A stretch of 64,000 nt of DNA, from contig CAVOGY010000002.1 in assembly GCA_963695675.1 (NCBI GenBank), forward strand, positions 186,001-250,000, given 5' to 3'. The notes under the pieces are model-generated. The model searched no databases and was not told where the DNA came from. It was given only the letters and a program-made list of their open reading frames with translations. Of this stretch, positions 33,451 to 41,596 are shown one piece after another (within the stretch, counting starts at the first letter, position 1; each line of letters starts with the position of its first letter). The position numbers and the translations under genes were made by a program. This DNA is from DASUPK01 sp963695675 (GTDB taxonomy: Bacteria > Actinomycetota > Thermoleophilia > Solirubrobacterales > 70-9).

Positions 33451-34187
33451 GCAGCCTCGTACTCGTCGTGCCGGCGAATCCAGATGGGCTCGTCGGCGCC
33501 CTCGTGGCGGCCTCTCGGGGTCCGGTCGAGAAGGGTGTAGTACGCCATCGCGGGCCCCTCGAGACCGCGCGCGGTCGTCACGTAGGTCCGGTAGACGGTC
33601 CCGTCGTCGAGCGCATACACGCTCATGCCGGGGCCCTCGGTGACGTATCCCTTCACATCGGTGCCGGAACGCTCTGCCATTGTCTCGACGGTCACTGGGA
33701 TCTCGCCGCTTTCCAGGAACGGCTTCAGCTCCTCCTCCGTGTGAAGAAAGCCGAGCTCGCGGTTGAACTCATCACCGGTTGAGACCCAGTCCAGGTTGTC
33801 CCAGCCCATCCGCTCCTTGTAGGCCTGGAGCCGGTCGACCGGCGCGCGCGAGACGAGCAGCACGTTCACGTCGCCGGCCTTCAGGTGCGGGGCGTTTGCG
33901 TTGAAGTTGTCCGCGATCGACGAGCAGACGGTGCAGCCCGCCTCGTAGGGCGGGCCGAACATGAAGTGGTAGATCATCAGCTGCGAGCGCCCATCGAACA
34001 GCTCCGACAGTGACTTCGTTCCCTCGGTGGTCTCGAAGCTGTAGTCCTTCTCGACGGGCACCCAGGGGAGCTCCTGGCGCTTCTTGGTGAGCTCGTCGCC
34101 CTTGTGGGTGAGATCCTTCTCCTCCGCCAGCAGCTTCTCACGCTGCGCTTGCCATTCCTCCTGGGTTCCGACTGTGTGCTCGGGCAT
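33447..34187 (-). CDS. DUF899-family thioredoxin-like protein (copy 1)
   Basis: 246 residues, DUF899. YHFMFGPPYEAGCTVCSSIAD holds a Cys-x-x-Cys at the thioredoxin-fold position; RAPVDRLQAYKERMGWD, TEGPGMSVYALDD and the ending DRTPRGRHEG are typical. Function in the family is unproven; a redox or thiol role is likely. It diverges from the arsR gene with a 54-base gap, and a paralogue lies at 35016-35744. Confidence 0.85.
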   Translation of the reverse strand: MPEHTVGTQEEWQAQREKLLAEEKDLTHKGDELTKKRQELPWVPVEKDYSFETTEGTKSLSELFDGRSQLMIYHFMFGPPYEAGCTVCSSIADNFNANAPHLKAGDVNVLLVSRAPVDRLQAYKERMGWDNLDWVSTGDEFNRELGFLHTEEELKPFLESGEIPVTVETMAERSGTDVKGYVTEGPGMSVYALDDGTVYRTYVTTARGLEGPAMAYYTLLDRTPRGRHEGADEPIWIRRHDEYEAA

Positions 34188-34228
34188 TGCGTCCCTCCTC
34201 TAGTTCAGGTCGACGTCATTGCAGAATA

Positions 34229-34250
34229 TATAGTTAGCACAATGGCTAAC
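34229..34250 (+). promoter_or_regulatory. Leaderless promoter with operator across the arsR start codon
   Basis: TATAGT (34229-34234) lies 7 bases before the ATG at 34242. GTTAGC (34233-34238) and GCTAAC (34245-34250) form a perfect inverted repeat with a 6-base spacer that contains the ATG itself. ArsR-type repressors bind such dyads, so autorepression at the start codon is likely. Confidence 0.55.
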
Positions 34251-34559
34251 GATGCTTTCAAGGCACTGGCGCATCCGCTCCGGCGGGAGATCGTCGAACG
34301 GCTCACGGGCGGGGCAACGACGGTCGGGGAGGCCGGGCGCGACCTGGGCGTCTCGAAGCCGACAATCTCACGGCACCTGAAGATGCTCGAGGAAGCCGGC
34401 GTGGTGACGCGGGTGATCGACGGGCGGACGCACCGGCTCGCCCTGCGACCCGAGACGCTTGCCGAGACCTCGGATTGGATAGAAAGTCAGCGCGAGCGCT
34501 GGGAGCGGCTCTTCGACGTCGTCGGCGAGTACCTCGATGAGCGAAAGGAGCGAGGGTGA
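34242..34559 (+). CDS. ArsR-family transcriptional regulator
   Basis: 105 residues. The winged helix is clear: FKALAHPLRREIVERL, then GEAGRDLGVSKPTISRHLKMLEEAGVV and the wing RVIDGRTHRLAL. No metal-binding Cys pair is visible, so it belongs to the non-metal group that is commonly paired with AHSA1 genes. The ATG at 34242 is chosen over the longer open frame from the TATAGT spacing and family alignment. It shares GTGA with the AHSA1 gene, and very likely controls it and DUF899 copy 2. Confidence 0.9.
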   Translation: MANDAFKALAHPLRREIVERLTGGATTVGEAGRDLGVSKPTISRHLKMLEEAGVVTRVIDGRTHRLALRPETLAETSDWIESQRERWERLFDVVGEYLDERKERG

Positions 34560-34996
34560 CGGAGGACTCGGCACAGGTGGTGCGGATCGAGAGGACCTTC
34601 GACGCTCCGGCCGATGACGTGTTCGACGCCTGGACGAGCGCAGAGGTCATCCGGCGCTGGTTCAAACCGGGCCGGGACTGGGGGGCGCCGAGCGCCGAGG
34701 TGGACCTCCGCGTTGGAGGGACGGTGAGCGTCGTGATGCGCGCTCCCGACGGCACCGAGGTCGGCGCGAGCGGCGAGTACACCTTGATCGAGCGGCCTCA
34801 TCGCCTCGCCTTCACCTGGACCTTCGACGACGATCCTTCGAACCAGCAGATGATCGAGCTGGAGTTCACCGAGGAAGGCGGCGCCACCACCGTGCGGTTC
34901 GTGAACAGCAACATCTCCCACGAGGAGCGGCGCGACCAGCAGTACAGCGGCTGGCAAGCCTGTCTCGACAACATGGAGCGCGCACTGGCGGCATGA
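34556..34996 (+). CDS. AHSA1-type SRPBCC protein
   Basis: 146 residues. RIERTFDAPADDVFDAWTSAEVIRRWF is the hallmark start of Activator-of-Hsp90-like bacterial proteins, and the GWQACLDNMERAL helix ends the fold. The GTG at 34556 overlaps the arsR stop. ArsR-AHSA1 pairs are common, with the AHSA1 protein taken to bind a hydrophobic ligand; which ligand is unknown. Confidence 0.87.
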   Translation: MTEDSAQVVRIERTFDAPADDVFDAWTSAEVIRRWFKPGRDWGAPSAEVDLRVGGTVSVVMRAPDGTEVGASGEYTLIERPHRLAFTWTFDDDPSNQQMIELEFTEEGGATTVRFVNSNISHEERRDQQYSGWQACLDNMERALAA

Positions 34997-35015
34997 GGGC
35001 GCGTGGGCCGAGTCG

Positions 35016-35744
35016 ATGAGCGCCAAGTTCCCGGGGGAGTCGGAGGAGTACCGGACTGCTCGCGACCGGCTGCTCGCCAGCGAGATCGAGCTCCGTCGCC
35101 AGATGGAGGCGGTCGCGGCGGAGCGGCGCGAGTTGCCGCCGGGCGGTGACGTCCCCGAGGACTACATCTTCCAGGGCGAGGGACCCGATGACGACCCGGT
35201 CGACGTCCGCCTCTCCGAGCTCTTCGCCCCGGGCAAGGACTCCCTCGCGATCTACAGCTTCATGTTTCCGCGAGACCCGGAGGACGACCGGCCCGGGCCC
35301 GTCAGGGAGACGGAGACCGCCAAGCTGCCTCTCGCCGAGGGGCCCTGCCCGTCCTGCGTCGGCCTCCTTGACCAGCTCGATGGGATGGTCGAGCACGCCA
35401 GCCAGCAGGTGAACTTCGCCGTCGTCGCCAAGGCCCCGCTGGACCGGATCCTCACCTGGGCGAGGGAGCGGGGCTGGCGACGGCTCCGGTTGCTCTCCTC
35501 GGCGGGCAATTCGTACAACCCGGACTACCGGGCCGAGACCCCCGAGGGCGCGCAGCGCCCGATGCTGAACGTCTTCCACCGCGACGGTGGGACCATCCGC
35601 CACTTCTGGGGCTCGGAGCTCTTCTACGCGCAGTGGGACCCGGGCCAGGATCCCCGCCACGTGGGGACCCTGGAGCCCCTCTGGAACCTGTTCGACCTCA
35701 TACCGGAAGGACGCCCCGACTGGGACGAGCAGCTGAACTACTAG
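35016..35744 (+). CDS. DUF899-family thioredoxin-like protein (copy 2)
   Basis: 242 residues, clearly related to copy 1: N-terminal E-Y-R-T-A-R-D-R-L-L, a central Cys-Pro-Ser-Cys (EGPCPSCVGLLDQLDG), KAPLDRILTWARERGWRRL and NVFHRDGGTIRHFWGSEL. It follows the AHSA1 gene by 19 bases on the same strand, so it is probably under the same ArsR control; copy 1 diverges on the other side of arsR. Confidence 0.85.
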   Translation: MSAKFPGESEEYRTARDRLLASEIELRRQMEAVAAERRELPPGGDVPEDYIFQGEGPDDDPVDVRLSELFAPGKDSLAIYSFMFPRDPEDDRPGPVRETETAKLPLAEGPCPSCVGLLDQLDGMVEHASQQVNFAVVAKAPLDRILTWARERGWRRLRLLSSAGNSYNPDYRAETPEGAQRPMLNVFHRDGGTIRHFWGSELFYAQWDPGQDPRHVGTLEPLWNLFDLIPEGRPDWDEQLNY

Positions 35745-35752
35745 CTCGGCCC

Positions 35753-35783
35753 TTGACTTGGAGCGCGCTCTAAGTCGTACTCT
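35753..35783 (+). promoter_or_regulatory. MerR-type promoter with 19-base spacer and palindrome
   Basis: TTGACT (35753-35758) and TACTCT (35778-35783) are 19 bases apart, longer than the usual 17 and typical of promoters untwisted by MerR-family activators. The near-perfect palindrome ACTTGGAGCG-CGCTCTAAGT (35756-35775, one mismatched pair) covers the spacer, where MerR proteins bind. No merR gene is in the window. Confidence 0.6.
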
Positions 35784-35795
35784 GAGTTCGTGGGG

Positions 35796-35864
35796 ATGGC
35801 ACTAGCGGTCATCGAGGCGGTGGAGTCCTCTCGCCTCTACCGCGAACGGATCGGCAAGAAATGA
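35796..35864 (+). CDS. Possible 22-residue leader peptide
   Basis: ATG at 35796 opens a frame of 22 codons (MALAVIEAVESS, then RLYRERIGKK) whose TGA overlaps the ATG of the aldo/keto reductase (ATGA). A GGGG lies just before its ATG. It starts about 6 bases after the predicted transcription start, so it would be the first thing translated and would couple to the reductase. It could also be the leftover C-terminus of an older gene. Confidence 0.4.
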   Translation: MALAVIEAVESSRLYRERIGKK

Positions 35865-36850
35865 AGCATCGAAACCTTGGATCTCTCGACGTCTCCGCGA
35901 TCGGCCTCGGCTGCATGGGTATGTCCGCGTTCTACGGCACGACCGACGAACAGGAGTCGACCGCGACGATCCAGCGCGCCCTCGAGCTCGGTATCGACTT
36001 CATCGACACCGCGCAGCTCTACGGACCGCTGACCAACGAGGAGCTGGTAGGGCGTGCCATCAAGGGCAAGCGCGCCCAATACGTGATCGCGACGAAGTTC
36101 GCTCGCCGCATGGATGACGCCAAACCCGGCGACATGACCACCGTCGGCCCCCTCGATGGCTCGGCTGAGCATGTGAAGAGCTCGATCGATGGGTCACTCC
36201 AGCGGCTCGGCACCGACTACATCGACCTCTACTACCAGCATCGGGTCGATCCGAACGTGGAGATCGAGGAGACGGTCGGCGCGATGGCTGAGCTGGTCGA
36301 AGAGGGGAAGATCCTTCACCTCGGCCTCAGCGAGGCGGCCCCGGAGACCATCCGGCGCGCCCACGCCGTCCACCCGATCACGGCGGTGCAGACCGAGTAT
36401 TCGGTGTTCGCGCGTCAGCCGGAGGCGGAGGTCATTCCCACCTGTCGGGAGCTCGGAATCGGCTTCGTCGCGTACTCGCCCCTCGGGCGTGGATTCCTCT
36501 CCGGCCGCTTCAGGTCCCCCGAGGAGCTCGCCGAGGACGACTTCCGTCGGAGGCAGCCCCGCTTCCAGGGCGACAACTTGGAGGCAAACATGCGGATCGT
36601 CGCCAAGGTCGAGGAGATCGCCAAGGAGAAGGAGATCACCCTCGCCCAGCTGGCGCTGGCCTGGGTGCTGGCTCAGGGTGAGGACATCGTCCCGATCCCG
36701 GGCACCAAGCGGCGCAAGTACCTGGAGGAGAACGCCAAGGCCGCCGAGGTTGAGCTCACCGAAGAGGACCTGGCCCGGATAGAGGCGGAGCTGCCCGAGG
36801 TCTCGGGTGACCGCTACGACGAGGCCGGGATGGCCTCGATCAACCTCTAG
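35861..36850 (+). CDS. Aldo/keto reductase
   Basis: 329 residues. LGCMGMSAFYG, DFIDTAQLYG (catalytic Asp and Tyr), the Lys in VIATKFA and the His in LYYQHRVD form the full tetrad; IPGTKRRKYLEENAKAAEV binds NADPH. It belongs to the group near YakC/AKR13 that reduces aldehydes and alpha-dicarbonyls. It is preceded by a MerR-type promoter, a common arrangement for stress-induced reductases, and ends at a strong terminator at 36878-36904. Confidence 0.93.
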   Translation: MKHRNLGSLDVSAIGLGCMGMSAFYGTTDEQESTATIQRALELGIDFIDTAQLYGPLTNEELVGRAIKGKRAQYVIATKFARRMDDAKPGDMTTVGPLDGSAEHVKSSIDGSLQRLGTDYIDLYYQHRVDPNVEIEETVGAMAELVEEGKILHLGLSEAAPETIRRAHAVHPITAVQTEYSVFARQPEAEVIPTCRELGIGFVAYSPLGRGFLSGRFRSPEELAEDDFRRRQPRFQGDNLEANMRIVAKVEEIAKEKEITLAQLALAWVLAQGEDIVPIPGTKRRKYLEENAKAAEVELTEEDLARIEAELPEVSGDRYDEAGMASINL

Positions 36851-36856
36851 GCCGCC

Positions 36857-37705
36857 TCAAGAGTCGAGGAATTCAAGAACCGCGCGGCACCAGGCCGCGC
36901 GGTTTTCCTGCTCCAGAAAGGTGAAGTGGTCGGCTCCCGAGAGGACCACGAGCGTCGGTCTGGGTAGGCGATCCACCGTCTCGGGAGCCGCGGCGGCGAA
37001 CGGGTCGAGCTCGGCCGCGAGCACGAGTGTCGGGGCGTCGATCCTCTCGAGCAGTGCCCGCTGGTCCATCGACCCAGCGACCCGCTCGTTGAAGTGGCGG
37101 AGGGCGTCGGCGTTGTTGCCGGCCCGCCGCAGCCCTTCGCCGATCGGCGTGTAGTCCACCTCCGGGGCGACCTGCAGCCGCCAGTCTCGGACGAACAGAT
37201 CCGCCAGCTCTTCGTCGCTCGCGTAGTACCCCTGCTGATGAGCCTCCAGGGCCTCGAGGGCGTCCTCGAAATACGGCTTGCCGCGATGCGACTCGATGCG
37301 CAGGGCCCTCGCTTGCCGGATCTCATCGGTGAAGCGCGGCGTCGTGTTTGCGAGCACCAGGCGCCTCACACGGTCGGGGTTGTTGCCGGCCCAGGCGATC
37401 GCCACGAATCCGCCGTGCGAATGGCCGACGAGGTCGAGGCGATCGATGCCGAGGTGCGACCGGATGGCATCGATGTCGGCCGCGTAGTCCTCGAGGTCAT
37501 ATCCAGAAGGCTCGGCCGGCCGATCGGAGTGGCCGGTCCCCCGCGGGTCGAGCAGCAGCAGTGTCCGCTCGGCCGCCAGCTCCTCCAATTCCCCGAAGTA
37601 GGGCGACGCGCATCCGGGGCCACCGGGATGGAGCAGGAGCGGTGGCCCGGATCCCAGTTCGCGCCAGGCGAGGGCCCGGCCGTCGTCCGTCGTCAGACTG
37701 GGCAC
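36857..37705 (-). CDS. Alpha/beta hydrolase, proline-iminopeptidase-like
   Basis: 282 residues. LLLHPGGPGCASPYF (oxyanion hole), LDPRGTGHSDRP and the nucleophile elbow GHSHGG are the alpha/beta-hydrolase landmarks; the acid and final His are in the DPFAAAAPE and SGADHFTF segments. The pattern is near proline iminopeptidases and lactone esterases. GTG start. Its last codons contain the terminator of the converging reductase gene. Confidence 0.87.
   Translation of the reverse strand: MPSLTTDDGRALAWRELGSGPPLLLHPGGPGCASPYFGELEELAAERTLLLLDPRGTGHSDRPAEPSGYDLEDYAADIDAIRSHLGIDRLDLVGHSHGGFVAIAWAGNNPDRVRRLVLANTTPRFTDEIRQARALRIESHRGKPYFEDALEALEAHQQGYYASDEELADLFVRDWRLQVAPEVDYTPIGEGLRRAGNNADALRHFNERVAGSMDQRALLERIDAPTLVLAAELDPFAAAAPETVDRLPRPTLVVLSGADHFTFLEQENRAAWCRAVLEFLDS
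36878..36904 (+). terminator. Rho-independent terminator of the aldo/keto reductase gene
   Basis: AACCGCGCGG-CACCAGG-CCGCGCGGTT, 10 pairs with a 7-base loop, then TTTTCC. It lies 28 bases after the reductase stop and inside the last codons of the opposing hydrolase gene. AAAA-like bases are not present on the far side, so it mainly serves the + strand. Confidence 0.8.
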
Positions 37706-37729
37706 AGCGTCTCGAGCTTTTCGCGCGGC

Positions 37730-38389
37730 TCAGGCACGCTCGACGGTGTCACCGCGCCCGATCAGCACGGCGCTGACCATCCCGGCGGGGAAGAGCCCGT
37801 GATCGACCACGCCAGGCGTCACCGCGAGGCGGGCGGCGAGCTCACCTGGCTCGTGGACCGGTCCGCGGTAGTCCGCGATCACCCCGTCGTCGGGACTGGG
37901 CGGGCAGTCGGGGCGGACCGCGACCTCGCCCAGCTCCGAAGCGATGCGCGCGAGCGTGGAGGGAAGGCCGAAGCGATAGAGCTCGAGCGGGATCGGCGGC
38001 TTGATCCGCTCCACGGTCTTGGACGAGTCGGCGATCACGACGAAGTGCTCGGCGCTCGCCGCGACGATCTTCTCACGCGTGTGGGCGCCGCCGCCGCCCT
38101 TGACCAGCCAGTGATCCGGTGCGATCTGGTCTGCGCCGTCGATCGCTATGTCGAGGTGGTCGAGCCGATCGAAGTCCTCCACCGGGATTCCCAGCTCGCG
38201 CGCCTGCTCCTCCGTCGCGTCGGAGGTGGCTACGCATCGCAGGTCGCTCAGGCCTCGCTCGGCAATCGCCGGCAGCAGGTGGGCGACAGTCGAGCCGGTG
38301 CCGAGGCCGACTCGCATGCCGTCGGTGACCAGCTCCGCGGCGGCCTCGGCGGCGAGCTTCTTCTCGGAATCGAGGTTGACCTCGGTCAC
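37730..38389 (-). CDS. rpiA: Ribose-5-phosphate isomerase A
   Basis: 219 residues from GTG 38389, the normal length; the longer frame runs into the tkt gene and is not used. VGLGTGSTV, DGADQIAPDHWLVKGGGGAH with the catalytic Asp/Lys pair, and the ADSSKTV segment are diagnostic. Interconverts ribose and ribulose 5-phosphates. TAGTGT on the - strand (bases 38398-38403) lies 8 bases before the GTG. Divergent from tkt with a 31-base gap. Confidence 0.94.
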   Translation of the reverse strand: MTEVNLDSEKKLAAEAAAELVTDGMRVGLGTGSTVAHLLPAIAERGLSDLRCVATSDATEEQARELGIPVEDFDRLDHLDIAIDGADQIAPDHWLVKGGGGAHTREKIVAASAEHFVVIADSSKTVERIKPPIPLELYRFGLPSTLARIASELGEVAVRPDCPPSPDDGVIADYRGPVHEPGELAARLAVTPGVVDHGLFPAGMVSAVLIGRGDTVERA

Positions 38390-38397
38390 CCGAGGGC

Positions 38398-38413
38398 ACA
38401 CTAGTCGTAGGAT
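38398..38413. promoter_or_regulatory. Adjacent divergent -10 boxes of rpiA and tkt
   Basis: On the - strand TAGTGT (38398-38403) stands 8 bases before the rpiA GTG; on the + strand TAGGAT (38408-38413) stands 7 bases before the tkt ATG. The boxes are 4 bases apart, so the two polymerases cannot bind together and both mRNAs would be leaderless. Confidence 0.5.
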
Positions 38414-38420
38414 CGTGGAG

Positions 38421-40493
38421 ATGGCAGTCGCAGCTGAGCGCCGCACGGACATCGATGAGCTCTGCATCAACACGATCCGGACGCTGTCGATCGACGCGAT
38501 CCAGAAGGCGAACTCCGGGCACCCGGGTACGCCGATGGCCCTGGCACCCGTCGCTTACGTGCTCTGGCAGCGCTTCCTGCGCTTCGACCCGCAGCAGCCG
38601 ATCTGGCCCAACCGCGACCGCTTCGTCCTCTCCAACGGCCACGCGTCGATGCTGCTCTATTCGATGCTCCACCTGACCGGCGTGCGCGCCGTCGACCCCG
38701 ACTACGAGGTCGTGGGGGAGCCCTCGGTGAGTCTCGAGGACATCAAGCGGTTCCGCCAGCTCGATTCCAAGTGTCCCGGTCACCCGGAGTACCGCTGGAC
38801 CTCCGGCGTCGAGACCACCACCGGACCCCTCGGTCAGGGCATCGCGACCAGCGTCGGCATGGCGGTCGCCTCGAAGTGGCTGGCCGCCCGCTACAACGCT
38901 TCGGACTTCCAGCTCTTCGACTTCGACGTCTACACCTTCTGTGGCGACGGCGACCTGGAGGAGGGCGTCTCGAACGAGGCGGCCTCGCTGGCCGGCCACC
39001 AGCAACTGGACAACCTCTGCTGGGTCTACGACAACAACCACATCTCGATCGACGGGCCCACCGAGGTCACCTACACCGACGACGTCGCCGCCCGCTTCGC
39101 CGGGTACGGCTGGAACGTCACTCGGGTCGGTGATGCGAACGACCTCGATCTGCTCAGCCGCGCCTTCGAGGTCTTCCGCAGGGAGCAGGAGCGTCCCACC
39201 CTGATCATCGTCGACAGCCACATCGGCTGGGGTTCCCCTCACAAGGTCGACACGGCCGAGATCCACGGGGAGCCCCTGGGCGAGGACGAGGTCCGCGAGA
39301 CCAAGCGGACGTATGGCTGGCCCGAGGACGCGCAGTTCCTGGTTCCGGATGGAGTCCGCGAGCACTTCGACGAGGGCATCGGCAGGCGCGGCGCGCAGCT
39401 CCACCAGGAATGGGAGGACCTGCTCCAGAGCTACACCCGCGAGCATGAGTCGCTGGCGCACGAGATCGGCGAAATGCAGCGGCGTGAGCTTCCCGACGGA
39501 TGGGACGCCGACATCCCGACCTTCGAACCGGACGAGAAGGGGGTGGCGACTCGCAAGGCATCGAATCAGGTCGAGAACGCCGTCGCCGGCAGGATCCCGT
39601 GGCTGTTCGCCGGGTCGGCCGACCTCACGGACTCCACTTCCGTTCGGCTCAAGGACGTGGAAGGCGCCGCGGCCTTTGAGCCCGACAACCGCACTGGGCG
39701 GCAGCTGCACCTCGGCATCCGCGAGCACGGCTCCGCCACGCTCTCCAACGGGCTTTCCCTGAGCAAGCTGCGTCCGCTCTGGTCGACCTACCTGACCTTC
39801 TCCGATTACGCAAAGCCCGGGATCCGGCTCTCGGCGCTGATGGAGCTGCCGGTGATCCACCTCTTCACCCACGACTCGATCGGGCTCGGCGAGGACGGGC
39901 CGACGCACCAGCCGGTGGAGCACCTGGCCGGGCTGCGCGCGATCCCAGGGTTGGACGTGATCCGGCCGGCCGATGCCAATGAGGTGTCGGAGGCCTGGCG
40001 CGCCGCTCTCGACCGCCACCACCAGCCGGTTGCACTGGTGCTCAGCCGGCAGAACGTGCCGATCATCGACCGTTCGCGCTATGCCTCGGCGGAGGGCCTG
40101 CGCAGGGGCGGCTACGTGCTCGCCGACCCCGAGGGCGGCGACCCCGAGGTGATCCTGATCGCGACGGGCAGTGAGGTTCCCCTCACCGTGCTCGCGCACG
40201 AGAAGCTGATCTCCGAGGGAGTGCGCTCGCGGGTGGTCAGCCTGCCCTGCTGGGAGATTTTCGAGCGGCAGGAGCAGTCCTACCGCGACGAGGTCATGCC
40301 GCCCGAGATCACCGCACGCGTCTCGGTCGAAGAGGCATCCACGCTCGGCTGGGAGCGGTTCGTCGGCCCGGAAGGGGCGAAGATCGGGATGCACACCTTC
40401 GGTTCCTCCGCCCCGCTGAAGGACGTACAGACCAAGTTCGGCTTTACTCCGGACCGAGTGGCCGAGACAGCGAAGGAGGTCCTTGGACGATGA
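38421..40493 (+). CDS. tkt: Transketolase
   Basis: 690 residues from ATG 38421. NSGHPGTPMALAPVAYVLW, the thiamine-diphosphate motif GDGDLEEGVSNEAASLAGH ending near N-N, and the THDSIGLGEDGPTHQPVE signature are all present. Transfers two-carbon units in the non-oxidative pentose phosphate pathway. TAGGAT 7 bases ahead suggests a leaderless start of the tkt-tal(-pgi) series. Shares ATGA with tal. Confidence 0.96.
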   Translation: MAVAAERRTDIDELCINTIRTLSIDAIQKANSGHPGTPMALAPVAYVLWQRFLRFDPQQPIWPNRDRFVLSNGHASMLLYSMLHLTGVRAVDPDYEVVGEPSVSLEDIKRFRQLDSKCPGHPEYRWTSGVETTTGPLGQGIATSVGMAVASKWLAARYNASDFQLFDFDVYTFCGDGDLEEGVSNEAASLAGHQQLDNLCWVYDNNHISIDGPTEVTYTDDVAARFAGYGWNVTRVGDANDLDLLSRAFEVFRREQERPTLIIVDSHIGWGSPHKVDTAEIHGEPLGEDEVRETKRTYGWPEDAQFLVPDGVREHFDEGIGRRGAQLHQEWEDLLQSYTREHESLAHEIGEMQRRELPDGWDADIPTFEPDEKGVATRKASNQVENAVAGRIPWLFAGSADLTDSTSVRLKDVEGAAAFEPDNRTGRQLHLGIREHGSATLSNGLSLSKLRPLWSTYLTFSDYAKPGIRLSALMELPVIHLFTHDSIGLGEDGPTHQPVEHLAGLRAIPGLDVIRPADANEVSEAWRAALDRHHQPVALVLSRQNVPIIDRSRYASAEGLRRGGYVLADPEGGDPEVILIATGSEVPLTVLAHEKLISEGVRSRVVSLPCWEIFERQEQSYRDEVMPPEITARVSVEEASTLGWERFVGPEGAKIGMHTFGSSAPLKDVQTKFGFTPDRVAETAKEVLGR

Positions 40494-41566
40494 AGCCCAC
40501 CCAACAACTGCACGATCTTGGCCAGAGCCTCTGGCTCGACAACATCACCCGGACGATGCTCGACGACGGGACGCTCAAGCGCTACATCGACGAGCTCTCG
40601 GTCACTGGGCTGACCTCGAATCCGACGATCTTCGACAAGGCGATCAGCAGCGGCGACGCCTACGACGAGCAGATCGCCGAGCTCCGCGAGAAGGGTCTCG
40701 ACGGCGACGATCTCTTCTTCGAGCTGGCCCTGACCGACCTCCTCCGCGCGGCGAAGCTGTTCGAGCCGATCCACCGCGAGACCGACCGCATGGACGGCTA
40801 CGTCAGCCTCGAGGTTTCCCCGCTGCTCGCCTATGACACAGAGACGACGATCCAGCAGGCCGCCGACCTGCATAGCCGCGCCGCCGACAACGTGTTCATC
40901 AAGATCCCGGGAACGCCCGAGGGGCTCCCGGCGATCGAGGAGTCGATCTTTGCGGGCGTGCCGATCAACGTCACCCTGCTCTTCTCTACCGACCAGACGA
41001 TGGCGGCCGCCGATGCCTACATGAAGGGGATCGAGCGTCGAATTGAGGCGGGAATGGATCCGGACGTCCCCTCGGTTCTCTCGCTGTTCGTCAGCCGCTG
41101 GGACGTCGCGGTGCACGACCAGGTCCCGGACGAGCTGAAGAACACGTTGGGGATCGCAGTCGGCAAGCTGACCTATCGGGACTGGCGGGAGATGCTCGAG
41201 TCGGAGCGGTGGAAGGGACTGGAGGAGAAGGGGGCTCGGCTGCAGCGGCTGCTCTTCGCGAGCACCGGCACCAAGGATCCCGAGGCGTCGGACACGCTCT
41301 ACATCGACGCCTTCGCCGCGCCGGACACGATCAACACGATGCCCGATAAGACGCTGCTTGCCTTCGCCGACCACGGCACGGTCGGGGAGCCCCTCCCGGC
41401 GGACGGCGGCGACGCCGAGGAGGTAATGCAGGCGCACCGCGACGTCGGCATCGACACCGACGAGCTCGCACTGCGGCTCCAGAAGGAGGGCGCCGAGGCC
41501 TTCGTCAAGTCCTGGACGGACCTCCTCGACACGATCAAGTCCGAGTCAGAGCGCCTGGCCGCCTAG
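40490..41566 (+). CDS. tal: Transaldolase
   Basis: 358 residues, the actinobacterial/cyanobacterial long form. TGLTSNPTIFDKAIS and the Schiff-base lysine in VFIKIPGTPEGLPAI identify it; SLFVSRWDVAVHD is a further signature. Moves dihydroxyacetone units between sugar phosphates. Overlaps tkt by 4 bases and is followed after 30 bases by pgi. Confidence 0.95.
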   Translation: MKPTQQLHDLGQSLWLDNITRTMLDDGTLKRYIDELSVTGLTSNPTIFDKAISSGDAYDEQIAELREKGLDGDDLFFELALTDLLRAAKLFEPIHRETDRMDGYVSLEVSPLLAYDTETTIQQAADLHSRAADNVFIKIPGTPEGLPAIEESIFAGVPINVTLLFSTDQTMAAADAYMKGIERRIEAGMDPDVPSVLSLFVSRWDVAVHDQVPDELKNTLGIAVGKLTYRDWREMLESERWKGLEEKGARLQRLLFASTGTKDPEASDTLYIDAFAAPDTINTMPDKTLLAFADHGTVGEPLPADGGDAEEVMQAHRDVGIDTDELALRLQKEGAEAFVKSWTDLLDTIKSESERLAA

Positions 41567-41596
41567 ACCGTCGGTCCCGCGGTTAGGCTGGCGCGA

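Noticed and set aside
38073..40394. A 773-codon frame on the - strand opposite tkt
   Set aside because: It mirrors the codon pattern of tkt in a high-GC genome, has no recognisable domain, and reads through the middle of a well-identified gene.
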